Shown here: piece after piece, positions 35,990 to 46,814 of the stretch
Layout: each line of letters starts with the position of its first letter
Numbering within the stretch: the first letter of the stretch is position 1
Assembly (NCBI GenBank): GCA_012934845.2
Contig: WNNJ02003105.1
Coordinates: 116,878 to 180,877 of the forward strand
DNA length: 64,000 nucleotides
Direction of reading: 5' to 3'
DNA from: Pomphorhynchus laevis
Lineage: Eukaryota > Acanthocephala > Palaeacanthocephala > Echinorhynchida > Pomphorhynchidae
The notes under the pieces: model-generated
What the model was told of the DNA's origin: nothing
Database searches by the model: none
What the model saw: only the letters and a program-made list of their open reading frames with translations
Position numbers and translations under genes: made by a program

Positions 35990-35994
35990 CTTAC

Positions 35995-36290
35995 ATTTTC
36001 GATTTCATCTTCACAAAGATAGTATTTTGCCGGCCAAGTACTCTGTAGACCTCGAACATGCATAAAAGAACATTTGGCAGAATTACCGATAACCCGTTAA
36101 TTCGAGCCCAATTCACTACTTTATCTATATCTGACTCTCTGTATCTTAATACTACTTTATGCCTCTCCAGATTTTCAGGTAATCTGCATTTAAAAGAGAC
36201 TCAGAACTCACGAAGCCTGGTAAATCATATATGTAGATAGATGGACCAAGCATGGTGCCCTGTGGTACACCAAAGTGTGTATTATACTAG
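35995..36290 (-). mobile_element. CR1-type LINE, small RT fragment
   Basis: The minus strand reads GVPQGTMLGP near 36250 and then, with a frame change, an ADYLKIWRGI stretch that corresponds to the YADDLKIW palm motif. It ends in NGLSVILPNV-like sequence near 36090. This is a remnant only. From 36290 to 36450 nothing is recognised. Confidence 0.55.
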
Positions 36291-36454
36291 CCCTTAATCC
36301 AGAAGCGATATAAATGTATGACAACGGGATTTAAATATTATTTACGAATGGAGTGTTCGAACCGAAATCACATAAAATTTGGTTAAATGTGTTCATTTGC
36401 GTTTAAGTTGAAGTAATGTACCAGCTAGTTACAATTAGAAAAAAAGATTTATTT

Positions 36455-37615
36455 AACGTGGCAAATGCGTGCTAGCGCACGCTTACATGACCACAACAAA
36501 ACAAAATGTAAATCATGTATCGAGAAGGTGTGAACAGATGTGGTGTTTGAATGTGATAAAGGAGGGAGCGCGACGGACGTCGAGAGGGAGTTGATTCCAG
36601 GCGAGTGAGGCGGCGACGAGGAAGGATCGGAGACCGTAGTTGTTGGAGTAATTGGGAACGTGGAGTAAGAGGGTTTGATGGGAACGCAGCGATAGAGAGA
36701 GGTGGGGAAGTGTCGTCTAAGAATAGAAGGTTGATGAACGATGGGGAGCCGACAGCGATGAAACAAAAAGTTACGAGAAGCCGGAGTTTTATGCTGATGT
36801 GGATGGTGAGCCAGAGGAGTTGGACAAGATATGTAGATGTGTGGTCGAAGCCACGGAGACGAAAGAGCACTCGAACTGCTGAGTTTATGATGCGTTGTAG
36901 GGGTAGGATGATGAATTTTGGAGGGTTGGCGAAAAAGGGTGAGGCATTAATTGATTTTAAGGAAAAGAAGCAATGAAAGAAGGGACATACAAGAACGGAA
37001 GTCAATAAGGAGGCGGATACTGCGGATGTCACGGAGAATTAAGTTAGACGAGCGGACCTTGTCACGGACGAAGGGTTTAAGGGAAAGGTGATCATCGAAA
37101 TGGAAGCTTAAGAAAGTGAGATTGGGTACTATGGGGATGATCGATGAGGCAAAAGATACAGTGGGAGGAGATATGTTTGGTTTACGGGGGAGGATCCACA
37201 ATATTTTAGACTTGTAGGGGTTTAGAACGAGATTGAGATTGTAGAGACGTTCGTAGATAGAAGAAAGACAGTTGGAGGCAGAAATGCCGATATCGTTTAT
37301 GCAATGTGCGGGTGCATGAGCATAGATGAGGATGTTATCGGCGTATTGCATGACGTTAAAGGATAAAGGTTTGATAAACGGAGAGAGATCGCCAAGCAGA
37401 AGGGTGAAAAGCATGGGACTTAGGACTGAACCTTGTGTGACCCCGCAAAATATAGGGTTGAGAGGGGAGGATGATGAATTAGAACATACGCGAAAGGAAC
37501 GGTCGGATAGATATGAGGCAAACCATGCTACGGAGGAAGAAGGAATGCCTTAATCATAACGAAAACGAGAAAGGAGTAGGGGTGGTTGACAATGTCGAAG
37601 TCGGATGAGAGGTCG
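36455..37615 (-). mobile_element. L2-like LINE (family B), 5'-truncated copy
   Basis: 3' tail at 36455 (CACGTTAAATAAAT in sense), thumb at 36472-37032 (LQRIINSAVRVLFRLRGFDH), palm at 36947-37414 where the catalytic motif reads YADN rather than YADD. It is truncated at about 37615, next to a 24-bp-arm palindrome. Confidence 0.88.
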
Positions 37616-37627
37616 AGATAATAAGGT

Positions 37628-37679
37628 CGATCCTACGCAAGCTAGTGATTAAAGATAATCACTAGCTTGCGTAGGATCG
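37628..37679. repeat. Perfect 24-bp-arm palindrome between two LINE B copies
   Basis: The arms run from CGATCCTACG to GTGATTA and back, with a 4-nt loop (AAGA). A near copy of one arm (ATAATCACTAGCCTGCGTAGG) lies at about 32728-32750, just upstream of the plus-strand LINE B. So this segment belongs to DNA that flanks LINE B, duplicated in inverted form. Confidence 0.95.
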
Positions 37680-37699
37680 GTAACATTTGGGATTAAAAC

Positions 37700-38005
37700 A
37701 ACCATCGTTAATCAACCTCCCTTTCTTAGACGACACTCGTCCTACCTCTCTATCACTGCGTTCCCGTAATTCCATCTTATTCTACGTTCCCAATTACTCA
37801 AACAACTACGGTCTTCGATCCTTTATCGTTGCCGTCCCACTCGCCTGAAATCAGCTGTCACTCGACGTCCACTGCGCTCCCCCTTATATTGCATTCAAAT
37901 GCCGCCTCCGTACCCACTTCCTCGAAACATGATTTAGATTTTTTCGTTGTTGTGGTCATGTAAGCGTGCACTAGCACGCATTTGCCACGTAAAAATAAAT
38001 CTTTT
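37700..38005 (+). mobile_element. L2-like LINE (family B), 3'-end fragment
   Basis: Only the last 300 bp of the element (from the TTTCTTAGACGACACTCG phrase to the CATTTGCCACGTAAAAATAA tail), in the opposite direction to the neighbouring copy at 36455-37615. Confidence 0.9.
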
Positions 38006-38499
38006 TTAAGATTATAAATTTCATATTTTAATATATTTAATCACCACACCATTGGCACCAACTAATGATTCTATAATTGCTTTAAACTATAGTTTTGTTT
38101 TCACCATGCATATTTCCAGAATCTCCTATAGAATTTCCAGAATATTCTTATTTCTCGTTCCTCTAAATTCACAAAATTTCGATAGCGCCTGATATCATCT
38201 TCTGTAAATTACTAACAGTTTTTAAAAAACTACTTATAATTTCCTGAAGATAATATCAAAAGCTATCGAAATTTTGTTAAAGTTGAGAAATAAAACTATT
38301 TTCAATCCTTTTCTTCGTTCCTTTAAATTATATTCAATATCATCAAACTATATTCAATTTATAAAGACCGAACGAAGATTCTTGATTGACAAAAATAGGT
38401 AGGTTTTTAAATTGAAGGTTGCACCTTCTACTAACGTTGATTTAATTTGAAATAACACATGATTTCAATTAATTTTGCAAAATGTAAATTTGCTTAATG
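38006..38499. other. AT-rich spacer, no gene seen
   Basis: Contains imperfect inverted phrases (for example AATTTCGATAGCGCC near 38170 against GCTATCGAAATTTTG near 38262) but no coding sequence. Confidence 0.4.
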
Positions 38500-38571
38500 C
38501 TAATAAAGCGGACGAGTCGAGTGATCGTTAGCTAGCATTAAAAGGGCCGAAACGTGAAACGTAGGTATTGG
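38500..38571 (+). ncRNA. Candidate hammerhead ribozyme (Penelope-type)
   Basis: CTAATA (38500-38505) pairs with TATTGG (38566-38571) as stem I. CGGACGA stands for the CTGATGA box with two changes. GAAA (38549-38552) runs into a minimal stem III, ACGT-GAA-ACGT, followed by the cleavage base A at 38563. Stem II pairs poorly beyond its first G-C pair. A very short stem III is characteristic of hammerheads described in Penelope-like elements, and a Naiad scrap lies 30 bp downstream. Confidence 0.4.
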
Positions 38572-38599
38572 ATCAGTGGCTGATAAAATATATATTTTG

Positions 38600-38675
38600 C
38601 TATTTTCTGTATGATTTTATTTTTATATTAACCAAATTTAAAATATGTATTCATTAAGTTATTTAAATACGGAAA
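38600..38675 (-). mobile_element. Naiad-type scrap, RT C-terminal tip
   Basis: The minus strand matches the FKLGYYKNNIKQKI coding segment of the Naiad RT. It lies downstream, in coding order, of the scrap at 39827-39935, with a CR1 fragment in between. Confidence 0.65.
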
Positions 38676-38884
38676 TGTAGCGTACTACCAATACTGAAAT
38701 GTAGCGTACTGCTGTTAGACTATAGATATCATTAAAGTAGTGTGCAGAATAAAAATAGTCATCAAAATTTCAATGGTAAAAATTACTGCACAGGTATATT
38801 TATTTATTCCAATACATACCAAAGCCAAAAGGCTATTCAGGCAGAGTCCAAAAAAGAAGAAAAGCAAATATTCAGTCAACGTAT

Positions 38885-39826
38885 CTAATTAGGATATTCC
38901 AGTGGTAGTGTTGAATGGCGGCATTGTTCACGTATCCATTTGTAGCATCGTGATTTAAACGTTCTCAAACTGGGGTCTGCAACGACTTCCTCAGGCAACG
39001 AATTCCACATGTTAATTCCTCTCCTTGAGAGTCTATACACTTTTGGTAATCTGCCAAATCCAAATTTATACAAGACTGCTATGTCCCCGCAACTTACCTA
39101 CCCGCCTAGTGATTACATCGATGGGATAACCCACCGCATCATTCGACATATGCCATAAACATAGCATTTCCAAGGATATGAACCTCTCACGTACCGACAA
39201 CATCCCAATACGACTTAGACTACATAATAGTCAATACCACTTAAGCCAATACAGAGCCTCGATCCGCGCCTAAGAATAGACTCCAGGTCTAATAGTTCTT
39301 GCTTAGTGACATGGAAACAAGCCTGAATGCAGTACTCCAAGTGTGACCTGACGATGGAGATGAATAACCTCTTGAATATATGACAGCTTAACTGAGGAAT
39401 GCACTTTTAATACAATATAATGCCCTAGTAGCTTTACCCAGAAAGAAGTCGGTGTTCAACTTTGTTTTCAAGGATTGATGAACAATAATCCCTAAATCCT
39501 TGTGATGAGACACTTCCTTTAAGACAATATCTCCAATATAGTACCTTAGAGTTTCAGTCGAGCGACCTAGTTGCATGAGGACACATTTATCAACATTCAA
39601 CCGTAGTCCGGTAGAATCGCACCGCTTGATGAGAGAGTTTAGATCATTTTGTAACGATACTCGATCAGCAGGACTTCTAATGATCGACCAAATCGTTAGA
39701 TCGTCTGCAAAAGCTAGATGCGAGCATGATAAGCGGAGTAGCAGATCATTAATGCAGATTATAAAGAGCAGTGGCCAATGACTAATTCCCTGCGGTACGC
39801 CAGAATTAACATTCACCGAATATCAA
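38885..39826 (-). mobile_element. CR1-type LINE, RT palm to C-terminus
   Basis: Starts at NVNSGVPQGISHWPLLFIIC (39816 on), with LAFADDLTIW near 39700, RSTETLRYYIGDIVLKEVSH, a degraded middle (39060-39380), and a tail reading LPKVYRLSRRGINMWNSLPE (38885-39073). FADD replaces YADD. It is truncated at both ends and sits between two scraps of one Naiad copy. Confidence 0.8.
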
Positions 39827-39935
39827 CTTAAAATATCTAGATATATACCTTCTTCATCATCAATATTGGTTTTATTAAGAATAAGGCTACTTTGATAAAT
39901 TTGTTCGCTTATTGAATAAAAATTATTTACTTAGA
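39827..39935 (-). mobile_element. Naiad-type scrap
   Basis: Minus-strand coding for NNFYSISEQIYQSSLILNK and TNIDDEEGIYLDI, matching 59025-59115 of the 57-kb Naiad copy. Confidence 0.8.
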
Positions 39936-41323
39936 GTAATAATTTATTAATGAAATATAATTATAATTTAATTATAATTTATTAATTTACTTATTGAGTA
40001 ATTATTTACTTTTTAAGTAATTAGCTAAGCCATACGCTTAGCTCTGACATGTCGCTTTCAACAATTGTTATGCGTTGCTTCTAATGTATTTCCAGTGATA
40101 ATAATCCCGATACGTTTGATTCAAAATCAATTTGGCGGTAATTAAAATTTCTATCGCTTTATTTTTTGATATTTCAGTGAATTAAGCTCCCGGATTTGAC
40201 TTAGATAAATTCAAGAATGCCTTCAGGAGAACAAGATATACGTGAAACGAGCGTCTGTCATTAGTAGTAAAGGTTAAGGTGCGTCTTTGGTGTACCTGGG
40301 CCATTTAATAGCTCGTCTTCTTTTATATAGGACGTTCTCTGAGCAAGACTAAGATTTATTAAGCATTTAATGTCTAAATAATAACCATAGGGCCCAGCTA
40401 TTAATACAGTACCCGTGTGTGGAATACCTTTCTGAATCACAATATGACGCTTGAGTGAATGTTTTCGGAATCTGATCCATTTGAAGAAATTTTGTTGATC
40501 CAATTTAATAGAAGAAAACAAGACATTAGCATTTGCAGAAAAGAAGAAATAACCGTAATTAACTTATGTTGTTCTTACATAACTGTATTTGATAATTTTT
40601 ATTTTAAAAATCAAAAATTCATAAATAAACATTTATTTTTATTTATTTTTGGACATTTTTATTCATTTATGTTGTTATATATAACAACATAAATAAAAGA
40701 ACATTAAGAAGAACAAACAAGTTCTTTCAACAAATGTTGACAGAACATTTTGAACAAGCAAGTATCGAACAAATTTAAAAAAGCAAATGATTCTAGAGAT
40801 TTACATTTAAAAAATAATTTGTAGCTTTTCTATATTTATGATGTATAACTTGATAAAAATCATAAAATGATTCACTAATTCTAATTCTTGAAATTACTTA
40901 AAGAATACTTTACAAATTAAAAACAAAAGTATAAAATTTTTACATGTTAATTCATATAACCGTAGTTATATTGTCGTAATTGCGACAATCGCTTCACTGC
41001 GGTCTACGAGTCGAAATATTTGTTGCTTCTAAATTGAATTTAAATGAAGTTGATGGTTCTGTAAATATTTAGTAAAATATAATAAGTAGTTTTGTTAATC
41101 AAAAGAATATGCATATTCATAGGGGTGTCTTCGTTTCCCCTCGTGGTGCCACTGGAAACTTCCCGCAGCATAACAGACTATTCACGATGACAGGCCAATA
41201 CGACAAGCCGATCAGGAGGATACTAACAAAAGTCGTTATAAATGGTAAAATCCTTCAATTTCCTTTATCGAGCTATAACGTATACAACAATTAAGGAGAC
41301 AAAACTTCTCAGTTTTCTCAGAC
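39936..41323. other. No gene recognised
   Basis: An 86-residue minus-strand open frame at 40261-40521 (contains GIPHTGTVLIAGPYGYYLDI) has protein-like composition and could be a host exon or an old element, but I do not recognise it. A 30-bp perfect palindrome with no loop lies at 40665-40694. A GC-richer patch at 41105-41230 has no clear identity. Confidence 0.35.
40665..40694. repeat. Loop-less palindrome, 15-bp arms
   Basis: ATTTATGTTGTTATA directly followed by its exact complement. Confidence 0.9.
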
Positions 41324-42575
41324 TCCTACAGTTTCATCAGAAGGATTTGTTTAAACCCTTATGCATTAAACAATCTCGACAACTTCTTTGCAACTCAGAC
41401 TTCTCGCCGGACTTATCAGGACTTATCAATCGACGCTCAAGATTTCCGGACTTCACCTAAACTAGCTTTGAATCAGGTGAAATGAAGGACAGAATCCTAC
41501 ATAGTCGACCACTCCTCAAAGCGCGATAACGGCCAAAGATAAAGAAGAATAAGCATATACATACATTTTTTGCGATAACCATTTTGATTGATTCCGAAAT
41601 CAATTCGGTGGTCATTAAATATATAACAAATAAGTATTTGAAAAATACCATACCACGACTGTAACTAGATAGTTTATCTACGATTTATCATATTGTTACG
41701 AATGTTAAAATTGTCTTATTCGTTTTACTTTAGTATTTATGCTTAACATTTTTGCTATGTTCACCTTTTTGTATACCTGATGATCCTTAAAATTATCAGC
41801 GATACATTTTAGAAAACTAATAAATACCTTCATTTACTTAATTATTACTTGATTATTCATTTGCAATAAGCTTTAGTTCACGTATTCATTTTTTATCCAG
41901 TCGTAGAACATTGGATTAAAATAACTTTCACTTCAATTTCAACATAAATTTATTTTATCTAACAGAAAGAAGTCATAGAAAAGAATCAATAAAAGGGAAA
42001 ATTAAACATTATAATTTAAATAAATTTACTGTAATTACATATTTTGCTAAAATCATTGTATTAAATACTATAATCGTATTTTATTATTTCGAAGAACTGA
42101 AAATTTAAATTTAATTCTTAGGTGATGGCTTAAAAACGGTATGTTAATCAAATCAATTAAAAAACTTTTATCATTCGAAAGAATTATCAAACTACTTTGG
42201 TATTGGTATTTCATAAATGTGGTAATATTTAGTTGCTTTTAAAAGTGCACTATGTAATTTTAATAAACTATTATATAAACCAATATAAATTATATATAAT
42301 GTTAACTTTTATTAATATGGAATTTACAAAAATAATTAGCTATTATTTATTACTTATTATTTTTAATAAATAATAATATTACTGCATTATTTAGTTGCTA
42401 ATTTAAGAATAAAGAAAAATATGACTTTCAGAGTAAACTAATGTGTTAGTGAATTATCTTAAAATGAAACACAGTGGACTATTTATTATTTTGATATACT
42501 TAAAATATTAGTATATCATAAAAATACATTAATTAATATTGTTTGGTATTTATAATTTTTTAAATAAAAATGTAA
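41324..42575. repeat. Single copy of the 61-62 kb repeat arm
   Basis: About 1.2 kb that matches 61397-62590 nearly base for base from the TTTCATCAGAAGGATTTG phrase to past ATTAATGTGTTAGTG-type sequence, except for a divergent patch (42195-42260). In reverse complement, 41460-42190 also matches the left arm at 60473-61213. It carries no convincing ORF. The element class is unknown. Confidence 0.9.
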
Positions 42576-43376
42576 TTTTCGGAATATAAATTAATAATTT
42601 TGTTAATTTAATTTACTTTACAATCAATCGGAGGCTAATCTTTCTATTAACTAATTCTGGCTGTTGACTAATGTTTGATGTTGCATAATGCTGCCTGTTG
42701 TTGTAGAAACTTTTGATGCATGTCCACTATTTAATGACAACATTTATTTTGTAATGATTTCGTTTGAATTTAAAACTCTATAATGAATTAGATCAGTATT
42801 ACCACCTAAATGATCATCAGTTTTCTTTTATTGCAATGGTGAATTCGGAAAGTGTTGTGGAGCTTCATCGGTGTCTAGCTACTAGGCTGAACGTCGCTGA
42901 TTGTTGTAAAAGAGAAATTTTTATCACAGTTCACAATTTCGTTGAGGAACATACCGTTTTTTTGCGTATGACAAGCAAAATATAATCGTGCTTGAATATC
43001 CAGACTGTAATGAATTATTATGCCTTGTAAATTTTTAAATGCTATATTTCGAAACAGTTAATTGTCGTTTTAATCGAATTGGATTTAAATCGGTCTAATT
43101 GACTGATTAATCTTTTAGTTGGTTTAAACAATAACGGTTCATACAACATAATTCCATTACAATTGGTTTACTGCACTGAAATATAACGACTAAATAAAAT
43201 ATTTACAGTAATACAAATTAAAAATATATCTTCGATTTAGTGCTGATACGAAAATTCATTGTAGAAAAAGCTTTACAAAACTTTACATTGATTTAATTAG
43301 TATAATATTTAATTTAATTTTGCTTTTAGTTTATTCAAAACATCAACATAGTATTAACTTTTAATACTATTTCGAC
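42576..43376. other. No gene recognised
   Basis: A plus-strand open frame at 42764-42985 (73 residues, HLNDHQFSFIAMVNSESVVE) has balanced composition but no recognised relatives. The rest is AT-rich. Confidence 0.3.
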
Positions 43377-43592
43377 CTTCCTCATGTCAATGCTGGTGTC
43401 GATGATGTGCAGCTGCTTGTTGTCCTTGTAGGTAATGATATGGGTGTCGAGCTCCTTGCAGGAGAAGAGTTTGATAGGTTCGGTCAGGGGTTCGTATCTG
43501 ATTTTGTCTAGGGCGTCAGATCCATTTGAAATGAGTTGACGCAGAAAGATTTCCTTGTTCAAGTAGAACGTGGTGATAATGTAACTGATTTT
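43377..43592 (-). pseudogene. HSP90 N-terminal fragment
   Basis: The minus strand encodes YIITTFYLNKEIFLRQLISN, then GSDALDKIRYEPLTEPIKL and a stretch ending QLHIIDTSIDMRK. This is the start of the HSP90 ATP-binding domain, an ATP-driven chaperone of the cytosol. Two hallmark sites are altered. The catalytic Glu of FLRELISN is Gln, and the nucleotide-binding DTGIGM reads DTSIDM. The match stops abruptly at both sides with no splice signals at the breaks, so it is a gene fragment. Its base composition (near half G+C) differs sharply from the AT-rich flanks, hinting at recent arrival or a different source. It could be a decayed exon, but the lost catalytic Glu argues against function. Confidence 0.85.
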
Positions 43593-44112
43593 AACGATAA
43601 ATCATTATAATGAGACTCATTATAATGAAATCATTATAATGAGACTAATTTAATATTAGCAGAATTAAAGAACAAGTTATTCTTTAAAATCAAAATTAAA
43701 AATTCTACGATAATACCTTCTTTATTACAACTATTAATTTTATTGAGAGTTTGACTAGTTTATCTTACAAATTTTCATTTAGATAATCATATTTTGTGGT
43801 TATAATAACATACGTAGTTACTGCTACAAATGGTAAATCTGATAAATGTGGAATTGCAGTTTTTATGAATATGCAATTCTTTATAATCGTCATATTTTAA
43901 TTATAAATTTGAATTTTGATATATAAATACTTTACTTACTAAATAAATATCAAATTATAATACTGTAATTTATACTCAAGTTTAAACTATTTTACTTCAA
44001 CAATGTTTTATATCTGTGGAACTTCAGAATAAAATTTATATAAAAATACAAAATAATTAAGAAATATGGTGATATGAAGTTAAGCTTTTTGCGTTTTATA
44101 TTTGTAGATAAT

Positions 44113-44165
44113 AGATACAGTCACGACGACGTTTCGTGTGTGATATCATCTTCTAACTGGTATTA
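44113..44165 (-). ncRNA. Hammerhead-like relic just past the convertase stop
   Basis: On the minus strand: ATACCAGT (44163-44156), TAGAAGA in place of CTGANGA, a 13-nt weakly paired spacer, then GAAACGTCGTC at 44135-44125 and ACTGTAT (44121-44115), which pairs with the first strand apart from one bulge. The minimal ACG/CGT stem III is typical of Penelope-element hammerheads. Stem I does not start directly at the cut, so I treat it as a relic. Confidence 0.35.
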
Positions 44166-44166
44166 A

Positions 44167-46071
44167 TTATACAGACCAATTCGAATCTACAACCATTCCA
44201 TGTAATACTAGATTAAGATACTCCACAGTAAGACTATAGTTCCATTTTACAAAAAATTCAATAATCCAACAACCTCGTGGATCTTCGCCCCAGGTCATAA
44301 CTGACATAAACGGCCATTGATTGAATCCTTTAAGTGACTTGTCTTTAAGACGATAGTCCAACAATACTACCTTAGTTCCTGAAGGAGAAATAAGGTTTAT
44401 TTTTAAATAACCGCGATATTTCTGACCAATACCAACTGTCACTGCTAGTTGAACATGTTCAAGATAAGTTATTGTACACTTTTCACTGCATAGTTTAAAT
44501 CTTTTAGATTTGTTAATCACACTTAGATTTTGTCTGCTATAATTTCCAATTAACAATCCTTTCAAACTACAATGTTTTCTTAATGGTAGTTTATGCGAAT
44601 TCCATTTTAAAGCTAAAGCTACCATCTTTCGAGCATCGATAAGACCGAATCCGAATGCATCACTTACATATCTGCCGCGTGCATTCTTTATCCATAGATG
44701 ATTAACAAGCTTTAAACAGTCATCTGGTGGATTAGAAGATTCTACAAGCAAATGCTGTATTATTCTCCAGTCGAGATTTTTGTTAGCTTGTAGTGCTAAA
44801 GAGATGATACCAGAGACCATCGGTGCTGACGCGCTTGTACCCGTGTGTTCCATAGTGCATCTTTCCCTAATATCTGTAGATACAATTGACCGTTCACCAT
44901 GTGATGAATTACCACTGCTGTAAGTTGAAGTCAATACTGCAGGGCAACGTTCAACATAATAAGGAAGATTTCCTTTTTGTGTGATGCTACCGACAGTGAT
45001 CGTGTATATAGAATTAACATAACCATCACATGAGCAATGATCATACTCAGAGCCACCATTCCCCGATGCCCATACATAAATACTTCCTTTGCCATGTCGA
45101 CCGTATCTTATGCCTAACTTTATGGATTCTGATGTCAATCTACCCGGCCCATCAACGCTATCTCCATCATCTCTTGGACCCCATGATGATGAATATATAT
45201 CTACTATATGTGGTGCGAATGATAAAGCCCTCGCTTCATCACCGTCAGTTACAAGACCATCGATAATACGAATACCTCCAATCCGAGCATTATACGCAAC
45301 ACCTACACCACAAAAATTGTTAGATGCTTTGGCGGCAATCACCCCTGCACATCTAGTTCCATGTCGATTGATGTCTAACGAATCATACCTAGGTGATGGA
45401 TCATAATCATTATCAACAATATCTACGCTTCCACTGGCAATATAATTATCCCGAAGATCTTTGTTTATAAGCTCCACGCCATCATCGACTATTGTAATCG
45501 TAATTCCTTTACCAGTATATCCCATCCTCCATACATCATATATGCCCATACGCCTAGCTTGTTCAAATCTTGGATTTATATACCACATATTTGACCATTT
45601 TGGATCATTTGGTTGATGATAGTATTCACGTTTACGTTTTACCGACGACCAGTTTCTATGTGATCGCGACTTTCGTTTTGGCAACTCACACTCTACTTTT
45701 ACCAGTTCAACAAATTTAATTTTCCTCAGCTTTCTGTTTACTCTTTTCACATTATCAATGCAGTTATGCATTTTTTTAAATTTATCATTCATGCATTCAT
45801 TGACTTTCATTACCAAAACATAATCATTACCTGTCAACTGTCTTCTTTCATCGAATTCTGTAAATAGTTTGTGGAAGTAGTCTATACCTACTAGCTGTCT
45901 GGAAATCAGATCGTTAATGCATGACTCATTTAGGCTTGATTTAATTGTAAATTCAACAATTTGGCACGATGAAATTCGAATTTTATTCGAATTTGTGACA
46001 TTAACTATTAAGAAGAGAAACACAAAACCATGAGTAACTAGTTTGCAAAATACATTATTATTGAGGCCCAT
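44167..46071 (-). CDS. Furin/kexin-like proprotein convertase, intronless
   Basis: A whole 634-residue protein. Parts: a hydrophobic signal peptide (residues 10-27, HGFVFLFLIVNV); a prodomain ending at the self-cleavage site VKRKR (to 148); an S8B subtilisin domain with Asp196 (IVDDGVE), His237 (RHGTRCAG), oxyanion Asn338 (WASGNGG) and Ser413 (GTSASAP); and a P-domain (about 500-625, with CWIIEFFVKW). The 41-residue Asp-His and 101-residue His-Asn spacings equal those of furin. Such enzymes cut secreted precursors after paired basic residues in the secretory pathway. No transmembrane anchor or Cys-rich tail follows the P-domain, so it is likely soluble, as in PC1/PC2, but the oxyanion residue is Asn, not the Asp of PC2. 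All catalytic residues are present. The single exon suggests a retrocopy or an intron-poor lineage. Confidence 0.94.
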   Translation of the reverse strand: MGLNNNVFCKLVTHGFVFLFLIVNVTNSNKIRISSCQIVEFTIKSSLNESCINDLISRQLVGIDYFHKLFTEFDERRQLTGNDYVLVMKVNECMNDKFKKMHNCIDNVKRVNRKLRKIKFVELVKVECELPKRKSRSHRNWSSVKRKREYYHQPNDPKWSNMWYINPRFEQARRMGIYDVWRMGYTGKGITITIVDDGVELINKDLRDNYIASGSVDIVDNDYDPSPRYDSLDINRHGTRCAGVIAAKASNNFCGVGVAYNARIGGIRIIDGLVTDGDEARALSFAPHIVDIYSSSWGPRDDGDSVDGPGRLTSESIKLGIRYGRHGKGSIYVWASGNGGSEYDHCSCDGYVNSIYTITVGSITQKGNLPYYVERCPAVLTSTYSSGNSSHGERSIVSTDIRERCTMEHTGTSASAPMVSGIISLALQANKNLDWRIIQHLLVESSNPPDDCLKLVNHLWIKNARGRYVSDAFGFGLIDARKMVALALKWNSHKLPLRKHCSLKGLLIGNYSRQNLSVINKSKRFKLCSEKCTITYLEHVQLAVTVGIGQKYRGYLKINLISPSGTKVVLLDYRLKDKSLKGFNQWPFMSVMTWGEDPRGCWIIEFFVKWNYSLTVEYLNLVLHGMVVDSNWSV

Positions 46072-46814
46072 TAGTACGACCCATTAGTGAGCATGTCTAC
46101 AGAGTAGCAGCACTGCTCTTAAAAAGTCCACTACACCAAGATAATTTATTTAGAGTGCAAATAATGCTACTTGTTTCCCTGACTACAGGTTAAGTTGTTA
46201 GTATGAACGGCACGTGTACATTTTTAGCAAACTAGTATCGATCAGGTTAACAGGAGAATGGTGCAATGTGAGTTTAGTAAATATTCAGTTCATTTATTAG
46301 AGCGGACGTGATGATGGTCTTATAACGCTATTTTAGTTGATGTGATTGTGGTTCTCTGCGTTTAGGTTTAGGAAACAAACAGATACCAGATAGTCGAAAT
46401 GACATTACAATTATGATATAATAAATAACCACACCACGTTCAACATGTGAACATACACAGCATATTATGATTGGCAAATTTATTGCTCTATACACCGTTT
46501 ATTTTCATTAAAAACAAAAGGAAGCAAAATGGCATAATAGAATGAGAATAACAAGCAAAAATAGGGAGTGGTAACTATTATGTTACTATTTTTAAGCTTC
46601 TTAATTGCAGTCGACATTGACATCTCATTTAGATAAAACTGCTTTTAGAAACATTTTAACATTTAATTAGTAAAATGATCGAAAACAGAGCTAAAAATCA
46701 GTCATTTAACTTAAAGAACCATTTACCGTTTACACTCGAAATAATTTTCATCGTTATTGATTCACTGCAATAAAATATAACGATTTATCCACACGAGAAA
46801 TTTTTTTATTATAA
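46072..46814. other. Upstream region of the convertase gene
   Basis: AT-rich. No further exon or clear promoter element that I can support. No coding sequence is recognised. Confidence 0.4.

Noticed and set aside
41310-41350. CTGATGA word (minus strand) at the start of the 41-kb repeat arm as a hammerhead
   Set aside because: In the second copy at 61390 the following stem and GAAA box are not kept, so there is no support for a ribozyme.
45030-45406. Plus-strand open frames inside the convertase gene
   Set aside because: Antisense shadows of a strongly conserved protease domain.
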